This document shows, piece by piece, positions 29,639-40,845 of a DNA stretch of 64,000 nt. This DNA is from Ancylobacter polymorphus (GTDB taxonomy: Bacteria; Pseudomonadota; Alphaproteobacteria; Rhizobiales; Xanthobacteraceae): positions 124,001 to 188,000 of the forward strand of contig NZ_JAUSUI010000006.1 in NCBI RefSeq assembly GCF_030813495.1, in the 5' to 3' direction. The notes under the pieces were generated by a model. The model ran no database searches, had not been told where the DNA came from, and worked only from the letters and a program-made list of their open reading frames with translations. Position 1 is the first letter of the stretch. Every line of letters begins with the position of its first letter. Position numbers and translations under genes: made by a program.

Positions 29639-30208
29639 ATGACGACCCTGCTGCCGGCCCTTGAGGCCGCCGCCGAGGACGACCTCGCCGAGGCGCTGCG
29701 CAGCTGCGCGCGCGGCGATCGCGCCGGGCTGCAGCTTCTCTATGACCGGCTGGCGCCAAAGATGACCGGCGTCGCGCTGCGCATGCTGCGCCGGCGCGAT
29801 CTCGCCGACGAGGTGGTGCACGACACCTTTCTGCGCATCTGGGAAAAGGCCGACAGCTTCGATGCCGCGCGCGGCCGGCCGGCCTCCTGGGCCTTCGCCA
29901 TCCTGCGCAACACCGCGCTGAATGCCCTGCGCGGCGAGGGGCGGATGGAACTGGTCGGCGATTTCGAGGCGATCGAGCCGGCCAGCGAGGAGGCCGACGC
30001 CGAGACGCTTGTCATGGCGCTCTCCGAGGCCAGCGCGCTCAGGCGCTGCCTCGACCGGCTGGAGCCGGCGCGGCGCCGGGCGATCCTGCTCGCCTATATG
30101 CGCGGGCTGACCCATGGCGAGCTGGCGGGAAGGCTCGGCGTGCCGCTCGGCACCGCCAAGGCGTGGATACGCCGCAGCCTGCTCACCCTGCGGGAGTGCA
30201 TGACATGA
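29639..30208 (+). CDS. ECF sigma factor (SigK/RskA-linked type)
   Basis: 189 residues. Region 2 is seen in LQLLYDRLAPKMTGVALRMLRRRDLADEVVHDTFLRIWEKADSF, region 4 in LEPARRRAILLAYMRGLTHGELAGRLGVPLGTAKAWIRRSL. The linker is short, as in ECF factors. The stop overlaps the start of an anti-sigma gene (ATGA), the usual pairing. ATG at 29639 with GGGAG. It probably responds to an envelope or oxidative signal; the cue cannot be read from the sequence. Confidence 0.93.
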   Translation: MTTLLPALEAAAEDDLAEALRSCARGDRAGLQLLYDRLAPKMTGVALRMLRRRDLADEVVHDTFLRIWEKADSFDAARGRPASWAFAILRNTALNALRGEGRMELVGDFEAIEPASEEADAETLVMALSEASALRRCLDRLEPARRRAILLAYMRGLTHGELAGRLGVPLGTAKAWIRRSLLTLRECMT

Positions 30209-30927
30209 GCGCGGACGAACGCGACCGGCTGGCGAGCGAATATGTGCTCGGCCTGCTCGATGCGGAGGAAATGCGCCGCTGCGAGGAAAGGCTGGCGCGC
30301 GATGCCGGGCTCGCCGTGCAGGTGGAATTGTGGCGGGCGCGCCTCGCCGAACTGGATGCCACCGCCGCGCCTGTCACGCCCGATCCGGCGCTGTGGCCGC
30401 GCATCGAGGCGGCGCTCGGGCCGGTGGCGCCCGCGACGCCGCGCCGGGTCGCGCGGCCCTCCCGGCTGGCGACATGGTGGCAGAGTCTCAGCCTGTGGCG
30501 CTTCTATGGGCTGGCGGCCTCGGCCGCGCTGGTGCTGCTCGCGATCGGCACGGCGCAGCTGGCGCGGCAGGCGGCACAGGCGCCGGTGCTGGTGGCGGTG
30601 CTGCTCTCCGACCAGAATCAGCCGGCGGCGGTGGTCAACGCCTTCCGCGACGGGCGCACCGAGCTGCTGGCGCTGAGCGCCCTGAAGGCGCCGGAAGGCA
30701 AGTCGCTGCAGGTGTGGACGCTGTGGGACCGGGAGCGCGGGCCGGTCTCGGTGGGCCTCCTGGAGGCGATGCGCAATGTGGAATTGAGCGTGGAGGGACT
30801 GCCGCGCCCCGCCGCCGCGCAGCTCTATGAGGTGACGCTGGAGCCGGCGGGCGGCTCGCCCACCGGGCGCCCGACCGGGCCGATCCTGATGAAGGGCAAT
30901 GCCAGCCCGACCGAGACCGGCATCTGA
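30205..30927 (+). CDS. RskA-type anti-sigma factor
   Basis: 240 residues from the ATG at 30205, which overlaps the sigma gene stop. The N-terminal anti-sigma domain begins SADERDRLASEYVLGLLDAEEMRRCEERLARD, an RskA-like zinc-less version. One transmembrane helix is near residues 98-116 (FYGLAASAALVLLAIGTAQ), followed by a periplasmic domain with the RskA signature LSALKAPEGKSLQVWTLWDRERGPVSVGLL. It should hold the ECF factor inactive at the membrane until the signal arrives. Confidence 0.92.
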   Translation: MSADERDRLASEYVLGLLDAEEMRRCEERLARDAGLAVQVELWRARLAELDATAAPVTPDPALWPRIEAALGPVAPATPRRVARPSRLATWWQSLSLWRFYGLAASAALVLLAIGTAQLARQAAQAPVLVAVLLSDQNQPAAVVNAFRDGRTELLALSALKAPEGKSLQVWTLWDRERGPVSVGLLEAMRNVELSVEGLPRPAAAQLYEVTLEPAGGSPTGRPTGPILMKGNASPTETGI

Positions 30928-30939
30928 GAAGCGGCGTGG

Positions 30940-31992
30940 CTACTCGAACAGCCGCTGGCCGGCGACGCTCTGCACCGCCACCGGGGCGCGGGCGCGGGCA
31001 TCGGACGGGGTGAAGCCGTGCTGCGCCTTGAACTGGCGGGAGAAATGCGCGCAGTCGGAAAAGCCGGCTTCCAGCGCGATATCGGTCACCGAGCGGCCGG
31101 TGGTGTCGAGCAGGAAGCGGGCATAGCGCAGCCGCAGCCGGCGGTAGAATTCCGCCGGGCGCTGGCCCATCACCGTCTGGAACAGGCGTTCCAGCTGGCG
31201 GGTGGAGAGCTGCAGCCGGCGGGCGATGTCGGCGATGGGCAAGGGGTCGGCGAGGTGCTGCTCCATCATCAGGAGCGCGCGGCGCACGCGGTCATCGGCC
31301 ACCAGATCGGCGATGGGCGGGTGCGGCTGGGATTCGGTGCCGGGGCGCTGGCGGTCCAGCAGCAGCACATGCCGGCTCTTCTGCGCCACGGAGCGGCCGA
31401 GGAACTTCTCCACCAGCGCGGTGGCGAGGTCCGCCGCCCCGCCGCCGCCGGCGCAGGTGATGCGGTCGCCATCGATGACATAGAGCCGGTCCGCCACCGG
31501 GGTGTGGTGGGGGAATTCCTCCATGAAATCCTGATAGTGATACCAGGAAACGCAGCAGCGCCGGCCGGTCATCAGCCCGGCGCGGGCCAGCACGAAGGAG
31601 CCGGTGCAGACGCCGACCAGCGGCACGCCGGCGCGGGCGGCGCGCTTCAAATAGGCGATGCTCTCCTCGTCCAGCTGCTGGCCGCCATGCAGCAGGCCGC
31701 CGACGACGATGATGTAGTGGAAGTTCGTGGGGTCGGCGAGCGGGCCGGAGGGCGCCACGGTGATGCCGCAACTGGCGCGGATTGGCTCCTGACGCGAGGA
31801 CATGACCTGCCAGCGGGCGAGGATGGGGCGCGAGCGGTCGCCATCATCGGCGGCAAGGCGGAACTGGTCGACCATCAGCGAAAAGGCCGAGAGGGTGAAA
31901 TTATCGGCCAGAATGAAGCCGACATTCAGCACTGGCGCCGCCGTGCTGGACGCGCTCGTCATGGCCAGAGAGGGGGGACGCTGCTGGTTCAT
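30940..31992 (-). CDS. GATase1-AraC family transcriptional regulator (GbdR type)
   Basis: 350 residues; ATG at 31992 with GAGGAG 7 nt upstream. N-terminal DJ-1/PfpI-like sensor with the elbow [21 protein letters not shown] and C-terminal AraC domain ([51 protein letters not shown]). It follows sdaA at the end of the sox cluster and is the longer of the two such regulators in the window. By family and place it is the better candidate for the betaine-responsive activator GbdR, with the one at 23836 as the second member. The split of roles is inference. Confidence 0.88.
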   Translation of the reverse strand: MNQQRPPSLAMTSASSTAAPVLNVGFILADNFTLSAFSLMVDQFRLAADDGDRSRPILARWQVMSSRQEPIRASCGITVAPSGPLADPTNFHYIIVVGGLLHGGQQLDEESIAYLKRAARAGVPLVGVCTGSFVLARAGLMTGRRCCVSWYHYQDFMEEFPHHTPVADRLYVIDGDRITCAGGGGAADLATALVEKFLGRSVAQKSRHVLLLDRQRPGTESQPHPPIADLVADDRVRRALLMMEQHLADPLPIADIARRLQLSTRQLERLFQTVMGQRPAEFYRRLRLRYARFLLDTTGRSVTDIALEAGFSDCAHFSRQFKAQHGFTPSDARARAPVAVQSVAGQRLFE

Positions 31993-32086
31993 GGCCTGCT
32001 CCTCGGCCCAGCATAGCAAATTTGCGGCGTCAGGTCGCACCGGCTGTGCGGAAGGTGAGGGCTTCCTCGGCGGCGGCATCGGCGGC

Positions 32087-33451
<1,365 letters not shown>

Positions 33452-33470
33452 GGCGGTCTGTTCCGCTTGT

Positions 33471-33558
33471 GTCATCCCGGCCGAAGCGGAGCGGAGAGCC
33501 GGGATCGCTCTCCTGAGGCGAACGATCCCCGAGCGGCCTGCGGCCGTCCGGGATGACG
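33471..33558. repeat. REP-like palindromic intergenic repeat, copy 2
   Basis: Arms GTCATCCCGG (33471-33480) and CCGGGATGAC (33548-33557), with inner CCGGGATCG / CGATCCCCG and CGGCCTGCGGCCG. It has the same layout as copies at 25735 and 39886. It lies between soxG and sdaA within the operon. Confidence 0.85.
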
Positions 33559-33581
33559 TTGTGGCGGCAGCCCCGCCCGGG

Positions 33582-34166
33582 TCACGCCAGTTCGCGGCGG
33601 GCGTCTTCCAGCAGTTCCCAGACATAGGGCGCGAAGGAGCGCCAGACATCGATGTGGAACACGTCGGGAGCATGGCGCACCAGCACGATTTCCGCCTTGT
33701 GGAACACGGTGCGGGTGCACATGCCCACCGGGAAGGCGTCGAGCGAGAGGTCCAGCGGGTTGCCCTGGTTGAGCACGAAGGCGGCCTTGTCGCCCGCCAG
33801 CTCGATGCCGACGCTGCGCGCGGAGACATCGACGAGGGAGTGGGGAAGACCCGCCGTCGCGGCCTCGATGGCGGCGAAGAGCGGCGCGGGCTCAGCGCCG
33901 GGGGCGAGCAGCAGCCACTCATCCGGGCCGAGCCAGAAGGCGAAGCGGCCATTGCCGGCATTGAAGCGGCAGGCCTCGCGCGGCAGGGCGACGCCGAAGG
34001 CCTCGCCGGCCGGGCCGATCGCCGCCTCGCGGCCACGGAAGACCAGGCGGGCGGCGTCCCCCAGCGCGGTGAGCCGCGCGGCGGGGAGGACGCGGGAGGC
34101 GGCGGCCAGCGCGCCGAGCGGGCGGGCGGGTGCGAGGGACGCGGTCACGGCAGCGCTCTCAACCAT
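33582..34166 (-). CDS. soxG: SoxG, sarcosine oxidase gamma subunit
   Basis: 194 residues of the heterotetrameric sarcosine oxidase. The family is small and rather variable; markers are FRGREAAIGPAGEAFGVALPREACRF, WLGPDEWLLLAPG and the SARSVGIELAGDKAAFVLNQGNPLDLS block shared with GcvT-like domains. It overlaps soxA by 8 bp, which together with the order B-D-A-G makes the call secure. The subunit helps assemble the complex. Confidence 0.92.
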   Translation of the reverse strand: MVESAAVTASLAPARPLGALAAASRVLPAARLTALGDAARLVFRGREAAIGPAGEAFGVALPREACRFNAGNGRFAFWLGPDEWLLLAPGAEPAPLFAAIEAATAGLPHSLVDVSARSVGIELAGDKAAFVLNQGNPLDLSLDAFPVGMCTRTVFHKAEIVLVRHAPDVFHIDVWRSFAPYVWELLEDARRELA

Positions 34167-37100
34167 TGAGGCGTTCTCCCTTGGGGTCGTAGAACACCGG
34201 CTCGACCACCTCGACCTCGATGGCGTGGGTCGGCATCGGCACCATCAGCTTCGTGCCGATGCGGGCGCGCCCGCCCTTCACCATCGCCAGCGCGATGGAG
34301 CGGCCGAGAACGGCGCTGTGATAGGAGGAGGTGACGAAGCCGAGCATCGGCACCGGAACGGGGGCGGCAGGGTCGGCGACGATCTGCGCGCCTTCCTCCA
34401 GCACGATTTTGGGGTCGGTGGTCTTCAGGCCGACCAGCTGGCGGCGGTCCGGCGCGGACATGGACTCGCGGAGGAGCGAGCGCTTGCCGACGAAGTCCTT
34501 CTTCGCCTTGCCGACGGCCCAGCCGAGATTGACATCGTCCGGCGTGGCGGTGCCGTCCGTCTCCTGGCCGACGATGATGTAGCCCTTCTCGGCGCGCAGC
34601 ACATGCATGGTCTCGGTGCCATAGGGCGTGATGCCGAAGCGCTCGCCGGCGGCATAGACCGCTTCCCATACCGCCCTTCCATAGGCGGAGGGCACGTTGA
34701 TCTCGAAGCCGAGTTCGCCGGTGAAGGAGACGCTGAACAGCCGGGTCGGCACGCCGAGAATGGTGCCCTCGCGCACGCTCATATGCGGGAAGGCTTCCTT
34801 GGAGAGGTCGATGCCCTCGATCAGCGGGGCGATGACCTCGCGGGCCTTCGGCCCCTGCACGGCGATGACCGACCATTGCTCGGTCGTGGAGGTGAGCCAC
34901 ACATCGAGGTCCGGCCATTCGGTCTGGAGATAGTCCTCCATATGCGCCAGCACGCGCGGGGCGCCGCCCGTGGTGGTGGTGACATGGAAGCGATCCGCCG
35001 CCATGCGCCCGACGACGCCGTCATCCATGACGAAGCCGTCCTCGCGCAGCATGACGCCGTAGCGCAGCCGGCCGGGCTCCAGCTTGGCCCAGGCGTTGGT
35101 GTACATGCGGTTCATGAACTCGGCGGCATCCGGGCCGACGACCTCGATCTTGCCGAGGGTGGAGGCGTCGAACATGCCGACGCTCGCGCGCACCGCCTTG
35201 CATTCGCGGGCGACGGCGGCGTGCATGTCCTCCCCCGCGCGGGGGAAGTAATGCGCGCGCTTCCAGTTGCCGACATCCTCGAAGGCGGCGCCGTGTTCGG
35301 CGGCCCAGTCATGGATCGCGGTCTTGCGGACGGGATCGAACACATCGCCGCGCGCCGCCCCGGCGAACAGGCCGAAAGTGGTGGGGGTGAAGGGCGGGCG
35401 GAAAGTGGTGAGCCCGATCTTCGGCACCGGCGTGTCGAGCGCCTCGGAAACGATGCCGAGGGCGTTCATGTTCGAGGTCTTGCCCTGGTCGGTCGCCATG
35501 CCCGTGGTGGTGTAGCGCTTCACATGCTCGATGGAGCGCATGCCCTCGCGGGTGGCGAGCTTCAGGTCCTTGGCGGTGACATCGTTCTGCCAGTCGACGA
35601 ACGCCTTGGTGAAGGCGGGGTTGCGCCCATGCGGGGTGGCGCCGATGAAGCCGTCCGTGCCGAGATCCTCGGCGCTGGCGGGGATGCTCCGCGACGGCGC
35701 GGCCGGCGCCGGCGTGGCGCCGCGCGCGGGGGAGGTGTAGGTGCGGGCGGCGAGCGCGGCGGCTTCGCCCTGGGCGTAGCCGTCTTCCAGCACGCGCTGC
35801 AGGCCATTCACGCCCCGGCAGGCGCCGGCGGAACGCTCGCGCTCCACCGAGGTGCCGGGCAGATAGGCGCCGGCGGCGCCGTCCCACACCAGCTTGCCGC
35901 GCGACTGCGAGAACAGATGCACGCTCGGCGTGAAGCCGCCGGACATCAGCACGCTGTCGCAGGCGATGGTTTCCGCCGGGCCGACCGCGCCCTTCGTCAC
36001 CTTGGCGAGCTGGGCGGAGGCGACGCGCAGCCGGCCCTTGGTGCCGACCAGCACGGTGGAGGGACGCACATCAATGCCGGCGGCGAGCGCGCGGGAAGGC
36101 AGCTCGCCGGAGACTTCCGCGCGCAGATCGGCGATGGCGGCGATGCTGACGCCGGCGGCCTTGAGATCGAGCGCGGCGCGGTAGCCGGCATCGCAGGCGG
36201 TGAAGATCACCGCGCGCTCGCCAACCTTGGTGCCGTAGCGATTGGCGTAGGTGCGGGCGGAATCGGCCAGCAGCACGCCCGGCCGGTCATTGTCGGGGAA
36301 CACCAGCGGGCGCTCCAGCGCGCCGGCGGCGATGACCACCTCTTTCGCCCGCACTTCCCACAGCCGCTCGCGCGGCAGATCGGGGCCGGGGGCGGCGAGA
36401 TGCTCGGTGACGCGCTCGGCCAGCGCGATGTGGTTGTGCGGGAAATAGCCGAAGGCGGTGGTGCGCGGCATCAGCGTGACATTGTCGCGCGCCGTGAGCG
36501 TCGCCAGCGTCGCGGCCAGCCAGTCGGCGGCGGGTTTGCCTTCGATGGTGGCGGTGGTCTCGGACAGCAGCGAGCCGCCGAGTTCCGCCTGCTCGTCGCA
36601 CAGGATCACCTTCGCCCCGCTCTCGGCGGCAGCGAGCGCGGCGGCAAGGCCGGCCGGGCCGGCACCGACGACGAGCACATCGCAATGGGCGTGGTTCTGG
36701 GTGTAGCGGTCCGGGTCCGGCAGATCGGGGGCGACGCCGAGGCCGGCCATGGCGCGGATCTTCGGCTCGTAGAAGCGCTTCCACGCCCCCGCCGGCCACA
36801 TGAAGGTCTTGTAGTAGAAGCCCGCCGGCAGGAAGGGCGCGGCGAGGTCGTTGACCGCGCCGGCATCGAAGGAGAGCGAGGGCCAGCGGTTCTGGCTCTG
36901 CGCCTTCAGCCCCTCGTAGAGTTCCACCTGCGTGGCGCGCAGATTCGGCGCGGCGCGGGCGGCGTCGCGGGCGACATTGACCAGCGCATTGGGCTCGTCC
37001 GAGCCGGCGGAGAGGAAGCCGCGCGGGCGGTGATATTTGAACGAGCGGCCGACGAGGTGGACGCCATTGGCGATGAGCGCCGAGGCCAGCGTGTCGCCCT

Positions 37101-37194
37101 TGAAGCCGGAGAAGGTCTGCCCGTCGAAGCGGAAGGACAGCGGCGCGGCGCGGTCGATGCGCCCGCCCGAGGCGGTGCGGAAGCGGTTGGTCAT
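34159..37194 (-). CDS. soxA: SoxA, sarcosine oxidase alpha subunit
   Basis: Largest subunit, 1011 residues. An N-terminal 2Fe-2S-like domain (FDGQTFSGFKGDTLASALIANGVHLVGRSFKYHRPRG) leads to an NAD-binding FAD fold (VLVVGAGPAGLAAALAAAESGAKVILCDEQ), then a C-terminal GcvT-like folate-binding domain (for example VGRMAADRFHVTTTTGGAPRVLAHMEDYLQ, ITPYGTETMHVLRAEKGYIIVGQETDG). The complex oxidises sarcosine to glycine and passes the methyl to tetrahydrofolate. One base separates the start from the soxD stop. Confidence 0.97.
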   Translation of the reverse strand: MTNRFRTASGGRIDRAAPLSFRFDGQTFSGFKGDTLASALIANGVHLVGRSFKYHRPRGFLSAGSDEPNALVNVARDAARAAPNLRATQVELYEGLKAQSQNRWPSLSFDAGAVNDLAAPFLPAGFYYKTFMWPAGAWKRFYEPKIRAMAGLGVAPDLPDPDRYTQNHAHCDVLVVGAGPAGLAAALAAAESGAKVILCDEQAELGGSLLSETTATIEGKPAADWLAATLATLTARDNVTLMPRTTAFGYFPHNHIALAERVTEHLAAPGPDLPRERLWEVRAKEVVIAAGALERPLVFPDNDRPGVLLADSARTYANRYGTKVGERAVIFTACDAGYRAALDLKAAGVSIAAIADLRAEVSGELPSRALAAGIDVRPSTVLVGTKGRLRVASAQLAKVTKGAVGPAETIACDSVLMSGGFTPSVHLFSQSRGKLVWDGAAGAYLPGTSVERERSAGACRGVNGLQRVLEDGYAQGEAAALAARTYTSPARGATPAPAAPSRSIPASAEDLGTDGFIGATPHGRNPAFTKAFVDWQNDVTAKDLKLATREGMRSIEHVKRYTTTGMATDQGKTSNMNALGIVSEALDTPVPKIGLTTFRPPFTPTTFGLFAGAARGDVFDPVRKTAIHDWAAEHGAAFEDVGNWKRAHYFPRAGEDMHAAVARECKAVRASVGMFDASTLGKIEVVGPDAAEFMNRMYTNAWAKLEPGRLRYGVMLREDGFVMDDGVVGRMAADRFHVTTTTGGAPRVLAHMEDYLQTEWPDLDVWLTSTTEQWSVIAVQGPKAREVIAPLIEGIDLSKEAFPHMSVREGTILGVPTRLFSVSFTGELGFEINVPSAYGRAVWEAVYAAGERFGITPYGTETMHVLRAEKGYIIVGQETDGTATPDDVNLGWAVGKAKKDFVGKRSLLRESMSAPDRRQLVGLKTTDPKIVLEEGAQIVADPAAPVPVPMLGFVTSSYHSAVLGRSIALAMVKGGRARIGTKLMVPMPTHAIEVEVVEPVFYDPKGERLNG

Positions 37195-37195
37195 G

Positions 37196-37495
37196 TCACT
37201 TGCTCCCGCCGCTGGAGGCGTCGATGTCCGGACGCTTCTCGCCGGCCTTGTAGGTGGTGACGAAGAAGTCGCTCACCGTGTCGCGCAGGGCGTTGAAGTA
37301 ACGCCCGCAGCCATGGATGTGGCGCCAGCGCTCGGCGTGCAGGCCCTTGGGATTGGTGCGGTTGTAGAGGAAATCGGCCCATTCCGCGTCGGTGAGGGCG
37401 GAAGGGTCGGCGGGGCGGGCGATATGCGCCTCGCCGCCATAGCGGAACTCGACTTCCGGCCGGGCGCCGCACCAGGGGCAGGTGATGATGAGCAT
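37196..37495 (-). CDS. soxD: SoxD, sarcosine oxidase delta subunit
   Basis: 99 residues, small zinc-binding subunit. The N-terminal CPWCGARPEVEFRYGGEAH gives two Cys and a His of the zinc site, completed by the distal HIHGCGRYFN. The conserved patch FLYNRTNPKGLHAERWRH is typical. 12 bp after soxB and 1 bp before soxA. Confidence 0.95.
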   Translation of the reverse strand: MLIITCPWCGARPEVEFRYGGEAHIARPADPSALTDAEWADFLYNRTNPKGLHAERWRHIHGCGRYFNALRDTVSDFFVTTYKAGEKRPDIDASSGGSK

Positions 37496-37507
37496 GTCCT
37501 GCCCTCC

Positions 37508-38758
37508 TCAGTGCGCGACGGCGGCGGCGGCCGCTTCGTCGATCAGGAAACCGTCGCGGAAGCGCTCCAGCGTGAAGGGCGCGTTGATGGCGTGCGGGGC
37601 GTCCTTCGCGATGGTGTGGGCGAAGACATGGCCGGAGCCCGGCGTCGCCTTGAAGCCGCCCGTGCCCCAGCCGCAATTCACATAGAGGCCCGGCACCGGG
37701 GTCTTGGCGATGATCGGCGAGCGGTCGGGCGTCACGTCGACGATGCCGCCCCAGTTGCGCAGCATGCGCAGGCGCCGGAACTGCGGCACCAGCTCGCAGA
37801 TGGCGTCGAGCGTATGGGCGGTGATGTGCAGCGCGCCGCGCTGGGAATAGGAGGTGTAGGCGTCCGTGCCGGCGCCGATGACCATCTCGCCCTTGTCGGA
37901 CTGCGAGATATAGGCGTGGATGGTGTTGCTCATGACCACGGTGGGGAAGGCGGGCTTCACCGGCTCCGACACCAGCGCCTGCAGCGGGAAGCTTTCCAGC
38001 GGCATGCGCAGCCCGGCCATCGCCATGACGACGCTGGTGTGGCCGGCGGCGGAGACGCCGACCTTCTTCGCCCGGATGAAGCCGCGCGAGGTTTCCACCC
38101 CCTCCACCGCGCCGGAGGGGCCGCGACGGATGCCGGTGACTTCGCAGTTCTGGATGATGTCGACGCCGCGCGAATCCGCGGCGCGGGCAAAGCCCCAGGC
38201 CACCGCGTCGTGCCGCGCCGTGCCGCCGCGCCGCTGCAGCGCGCCGCCGATGATGGGGTAGCGCATGCTCTTGATGTTGAGCGGCGGGCAGAATTCCTTC
38301 ACCTGCTCGGCGGTGAGCCATTCATTGTCGACGCCGTTCAGCCGGTTGGCGTGGACATGGCGCTTGAAGCTGATTTCGTCATGATGGTTATGCGCCAGCA
38401 TCAGGACGCCGCGCGCCGAATACATGACGTTGTAGTTGATGTCCTGCGACAGGCCTTCCCACAGCTTCACCGCGTGCTCGTAAAGCGCGGCGCTCTCGTC
38501 GAACAGATAGTTCGAGCGCACGATGGTGGTGTTGCGGCCGGTATTGCCGCCGCCGAGCCAACCGCGCTCGATGACCGCGACATTGGTGATGCCGTGTTCC
38601 TTGGCGAGGTAATAGGCGGCCGCCAGGCCATGCCCGCCGGCGCCGACGATGACGACATCGTATTCGGCCTTCGGCTCGGGATTGCGCCATTGCGGCTGCC
38701 AGCTCTTATGGCCGCCCAGCGCGCGGCGGAACAGCTCGAAGCCGGAGAATTTCTGCAC
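37508..38758 (-). CDS. soxB: SoxB, sarcosine oxidase beta subunit
   Basis: 416 residues, FAD/FMN-bearing subunit that binds sarcosine. The GTG at 38758 has GGAGG (38764-38768) at 5-nt spacing and fits the family start ([24 protein letters not shown]). FAD motif [22 protein letters not shown]; flavin attachment region [19 protein letters not shown]. First gene of soxB-D-A-G-sdaA. The upstream 271 bp contain two ATGCGACA repeats at 38890-38909. Confidence 0.96.
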   Translation of the reverse strand: MQKFSGFELFRRALGGHKSWQPQWRNPEPKAEYDVVIVGAGGHGLAAAYYLAKEHGITNVAVIERGWLGGGNTGRNTTIVRSNYLFDESAALYEHAVKLWEGLSQDINYNVMYSARGVLMLAHNHHDEISFKRHVHANRLNGVDNEWLTAEQVKEFCPPLNIKSMRYPIIGGALQRRGGTARHDAVAWGFARAADSRGVDIIQNCEVTGIRRGPSGAVEGVETSRGFIRAKKVGVSAAGHTSVVMAMAGLRMPLESFPLQALVSEPVKPAFPTVVMSNTIHAYISQSDKGEMVIGAGTDAYTSYSQRGALHITAHTLDAICELVPQFRRLRMLRNWGGIVDVTPDRSPIIAKTPVPGLYVNCGWGTGGFKATPGSGHVFAHTIAKDAPHAINAPFTLERFRDGFLIDEAAAAAVAH

Positions 38759-38889
38759 GGTCGCCTCCGCGGCAAAGAGTGAGACGCAGGCGGCCGACCC
38801 ATGGGGCGGGGCCGCTTTCGTCGTCTGTCCGCATGCTCGCGCGGCCACCGCGAAACGGCGAGCATTGTTTCGGCGCTGGCGTTGAACGG

Positions 38890-38909
38890 ATGCGACATGA
38901 GATGCGACA
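38890..38909. promoter_or_regulatory. Direct repeat upstream of soxB
   Basis: ATGCGACA occurs at 38890-38897 and again at 38902-38909, about 135 bp upstream of the soxB start. The 7-mer ATGCGAC also lies on the minus strand of the dyad before dgcA. It could be part of an activator site for the GATase1-AraC regulators. The 12-bp period is shorter than a usual AraC half-site spacing, so confidence is low. Confidence 0.3.
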
Positions 38910-39030
38910 CGCGCCCGGTTCTCGCGGGCGGCACGGATCACGCGGCGGTGACCGGGAAAGCGCGGCTTTCCTTGCGGAAGCCATGATTGGTTCCTACCTC
39001 CCTGCGCAGACAGACACCACGGGATGAACC

Positions 39031-39867
39031 ATGTTCAACAGCGGCAATTTCGACGCCAAGCGGCTCCTCGACCAGTTCCTCACGCCGCAGGCGGGAACGC
39101 AGGGACAGGTGCCCGCGCAGACGAACCCGCTGGGCGGGCTGCTCGGCGGCCTCGCGGGCAGCCTCGGCGGGGGCGTCACCGGCAGCGCCAACGCGCAGCC
39201 GCCGGGCGCGGGCACGGCCGGCGCCGGCGACCTGATGGGGCGCGCCAAGGAGTATCTCGGCACTAATGGCGGCTCGCTTGCCTCCGGCGCGGCGGCCGGC
39301 GCGCTGGTGTCGCTGGTGCTCGGCAGCAAGGGCGGGCGCAAGATGGCCGGCAATGCGGTGAAGCTCGGCGGCCTCGCCCTTGTCGGCACGCTCGCCTACA
39401 AGGCCTACCAGAACTACCAGCAGGGTCAGAAGCCGCAGCAGACGGCGGCCGAGCCCGTGCCGAGCCAGCTTCCGCCGGCGCAGTCGCCCTTCCATCCCGC
39501 GCAGGCCGAGCGCAGCCATTTCGACGTGACGCTGCTGCGCACCATGATCGCCGCCTCGCTGGCCGACGGCCATGTCGACGAGGCCGAGCGCGCGGCGATT
39601 TCCGCCAAGCTCGGCAGCGCCCAGCTGGATGAAGCCGAGCGTTTCCTCACCCAGGAACTCGGCACGCCGGCCTCGCCCGAGGCGCTGGCCTCCGAGGCGA
39701 CCTCGCCCGAGCAGGCGGCGGAGATCTATATGACCGCGCTGCTCGCCATCGACGCCGACACCACCTCCGAGCGCGTGTTCCTCGCCCGGCTGGCGACGGC
39801 GCTGAAGCTCGACCCGGCGCTGGTGCCGCATCTGGAAGCCAGCGCCCGCGCCGCGCGGGCGGCGTGA
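39031..39867 (+). CDS. DUF533 (TerB-like, YebE) protein
   Basis: 278 residues. An N-terminal Gly-rich stretch includes [15 protein letters not shown] and a hydrophobic segment [47 protein letters not shown] that is probably membrane associated. The C-terminal 130 residues form a TerB-like helical domain with the acidic metal-type signature [19 protein letters not shown] and a second [19 protein letters not shown]. Function unknown. ATG at 39031; a REP-like repeat lies 18 bp after the stop. Confidence 0.88.
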   Translation: MFNSGNFDAKRLLDQFLTPQAGTQGQVPAQTNPLGGLLGGLAGSLGGGVTGSANAQPPGAGTAGAGDLMGRAKEYLGTNGGSLASGAAAGALVSLVLGSKGGRKMAGNAVKLGGLALVGTLAYKAYQNYQQGQKPQQTAAEPVPSQLPPAQSPFHPAQAERSHFDVTLLRTMIAASLADGHVDEAERAAISAKLGSAQLDEAERFLTQELGTPASPEALASEATSPEQAAEIYMTALLAIDADTTSERVFLARLATALKLDPALVPHLEASARAARAA

Positions 39868-39885
39868 GGCTGTTTCCCGACATGC

Positions 39886-39978
39886 CGTCATCCCGGCCGA
39901 AGCCGAAGGCGAAGTGCCGGGATCGGGCGGGAATGGCGAGCGATCCCGGATCGGGCCGGTGGCCCGTCCGGGATGACG
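39886..39978. repeat. REP-like palindromic intergenic repeat, copy 3
   Basis: Arms CGTCATCCCGG (39886-39896) and CCGGGATGACG (39968-39978) pair perfectly; inner GTGCCGGGATCG and CGATCCCGG form a second stem. It is located 18 bp beyond the DUF533 gene stop, a likely 3' end for that transcript. Confidence 0.87.
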
Positions 39979-40125
39979 CCTTCGGTTCGCCTGAGGCAAA
40001 GCCCTGCGGGCTTGCCTGACGTAATCAAGGTTAAGCGTTAAGGTTAAGCCGCTCTTAATCACTCGCGGTCAAAGTGCAGCCGTCGAAGAACGCCGGGACA
40101 CTCCCGGCTCGTCTGGGATGGCTGC

Positions 40126-40794
40126 ATGCGTAAAGCGGGTGAGAAGGTTGGGGCAGGGGTGCGCGGGAGCGTGCTCGCGACGGTATGTGTCGTTCTGCTC
40201 GCGGGCGGCGCGGCGCGGGCGGCGGATGCGCTCGACGATCTCGACGCCGACGATCTGCTGGCCCGCGCGCCGGAGGTCGAGGAGGCGCGCAGCTTCTATC
40301 TGCGCGGCGATATCGGCTTCGTCTTCAACGAATCGGCCGATCTCGGCGCCATGGGCCATGCGCCGGTGGATGATGCCGGCGTGTTCGGCCTCGGCGCCGG
40401 CTTGCGGCTGAACGACCTGCTGCGCCTCGACCTCACCGCCGACTACCGCAGCGCGGCGGATGTGTCCTTTCGCGGCTTTAGCGGCGAGGCGAGCGCCACC
40501 ACGCTGCTCGCCAATGCCTATCTCGACCTCGGCACCTGGTATGGAGTGACGCCCTATGTCGGCGCCGGCCTCGGCGGGGCGCATGTATCGCTGTCCGGGC
40601 TCGGGGCGGGCGATGGCTGGGGCTTCGCCTGGGCGGCGATGGCGGGCGGCACGGTGACGCTGGCGCCGAACTGGCAGCTCGATCTCGGCTATCGCTATGT
40701 CCGCATCGAGAACGCCGATCTCGGCGGCGGGCTCTCAGGGTTCAGCCAGGCGGCGCATGAGGTGCGGCTCGGCGTGCGCTACCTCTTCGACTGA
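40126..40794 (+). CDS. Porin-like outer-membrane beta-barrel protein
   Basis: 222 residues with a signal peptide ending near GGAARAAD. The mature part has alternating amphipathic strands (FYLRGDIGFVFNE, FGLGAGLRLNDLLRLDLTADYR, TLLANAYLDLGTWYGVTPYVGAGLGGAH, QLDLGYRYVRIE) and ends LGVRYLFD, with the C-terminal aromatic-rich strand expected for BAM-dependent insertion. This is the Omp25/RopB-like small porin group of alphaproteobacteria. No substrate is implied. Confidence 0.87.
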   Translation: MRKAGEKVGAGVRGSVLATVCVVLLAGGAARAADALDDLDADDLLARAPEVEEARSFYLRGDIGFVFNESADLGAMGHAPVDDAGVFGLGAGLRLNDLLRLDLTADYRSAADVSFRGFSGEASATTLLANAYLDLGTWYGVTPYVGAGLGGAHVSLSGLGAGDGWGFAWAAMAGGTVTLAPNWQLDLGYRYVRIENADLGGGLSGFSQAAHEVRLGVRYLFD

Positions 40795-40845
40795 GGCGCG
40801 CACCGGCGGGCCGGGCACTATGCCAACCCGCCGGCGGGGCGCCTT

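Noticed and set aside
33652..37260. A 1202-codon open frame on the plus strand across soxA
   Set aside because: Exact antisense of soxA and neighbours; low-complexity Arg/Gly/His-rich translation with no domain, produced by high GC codon use.
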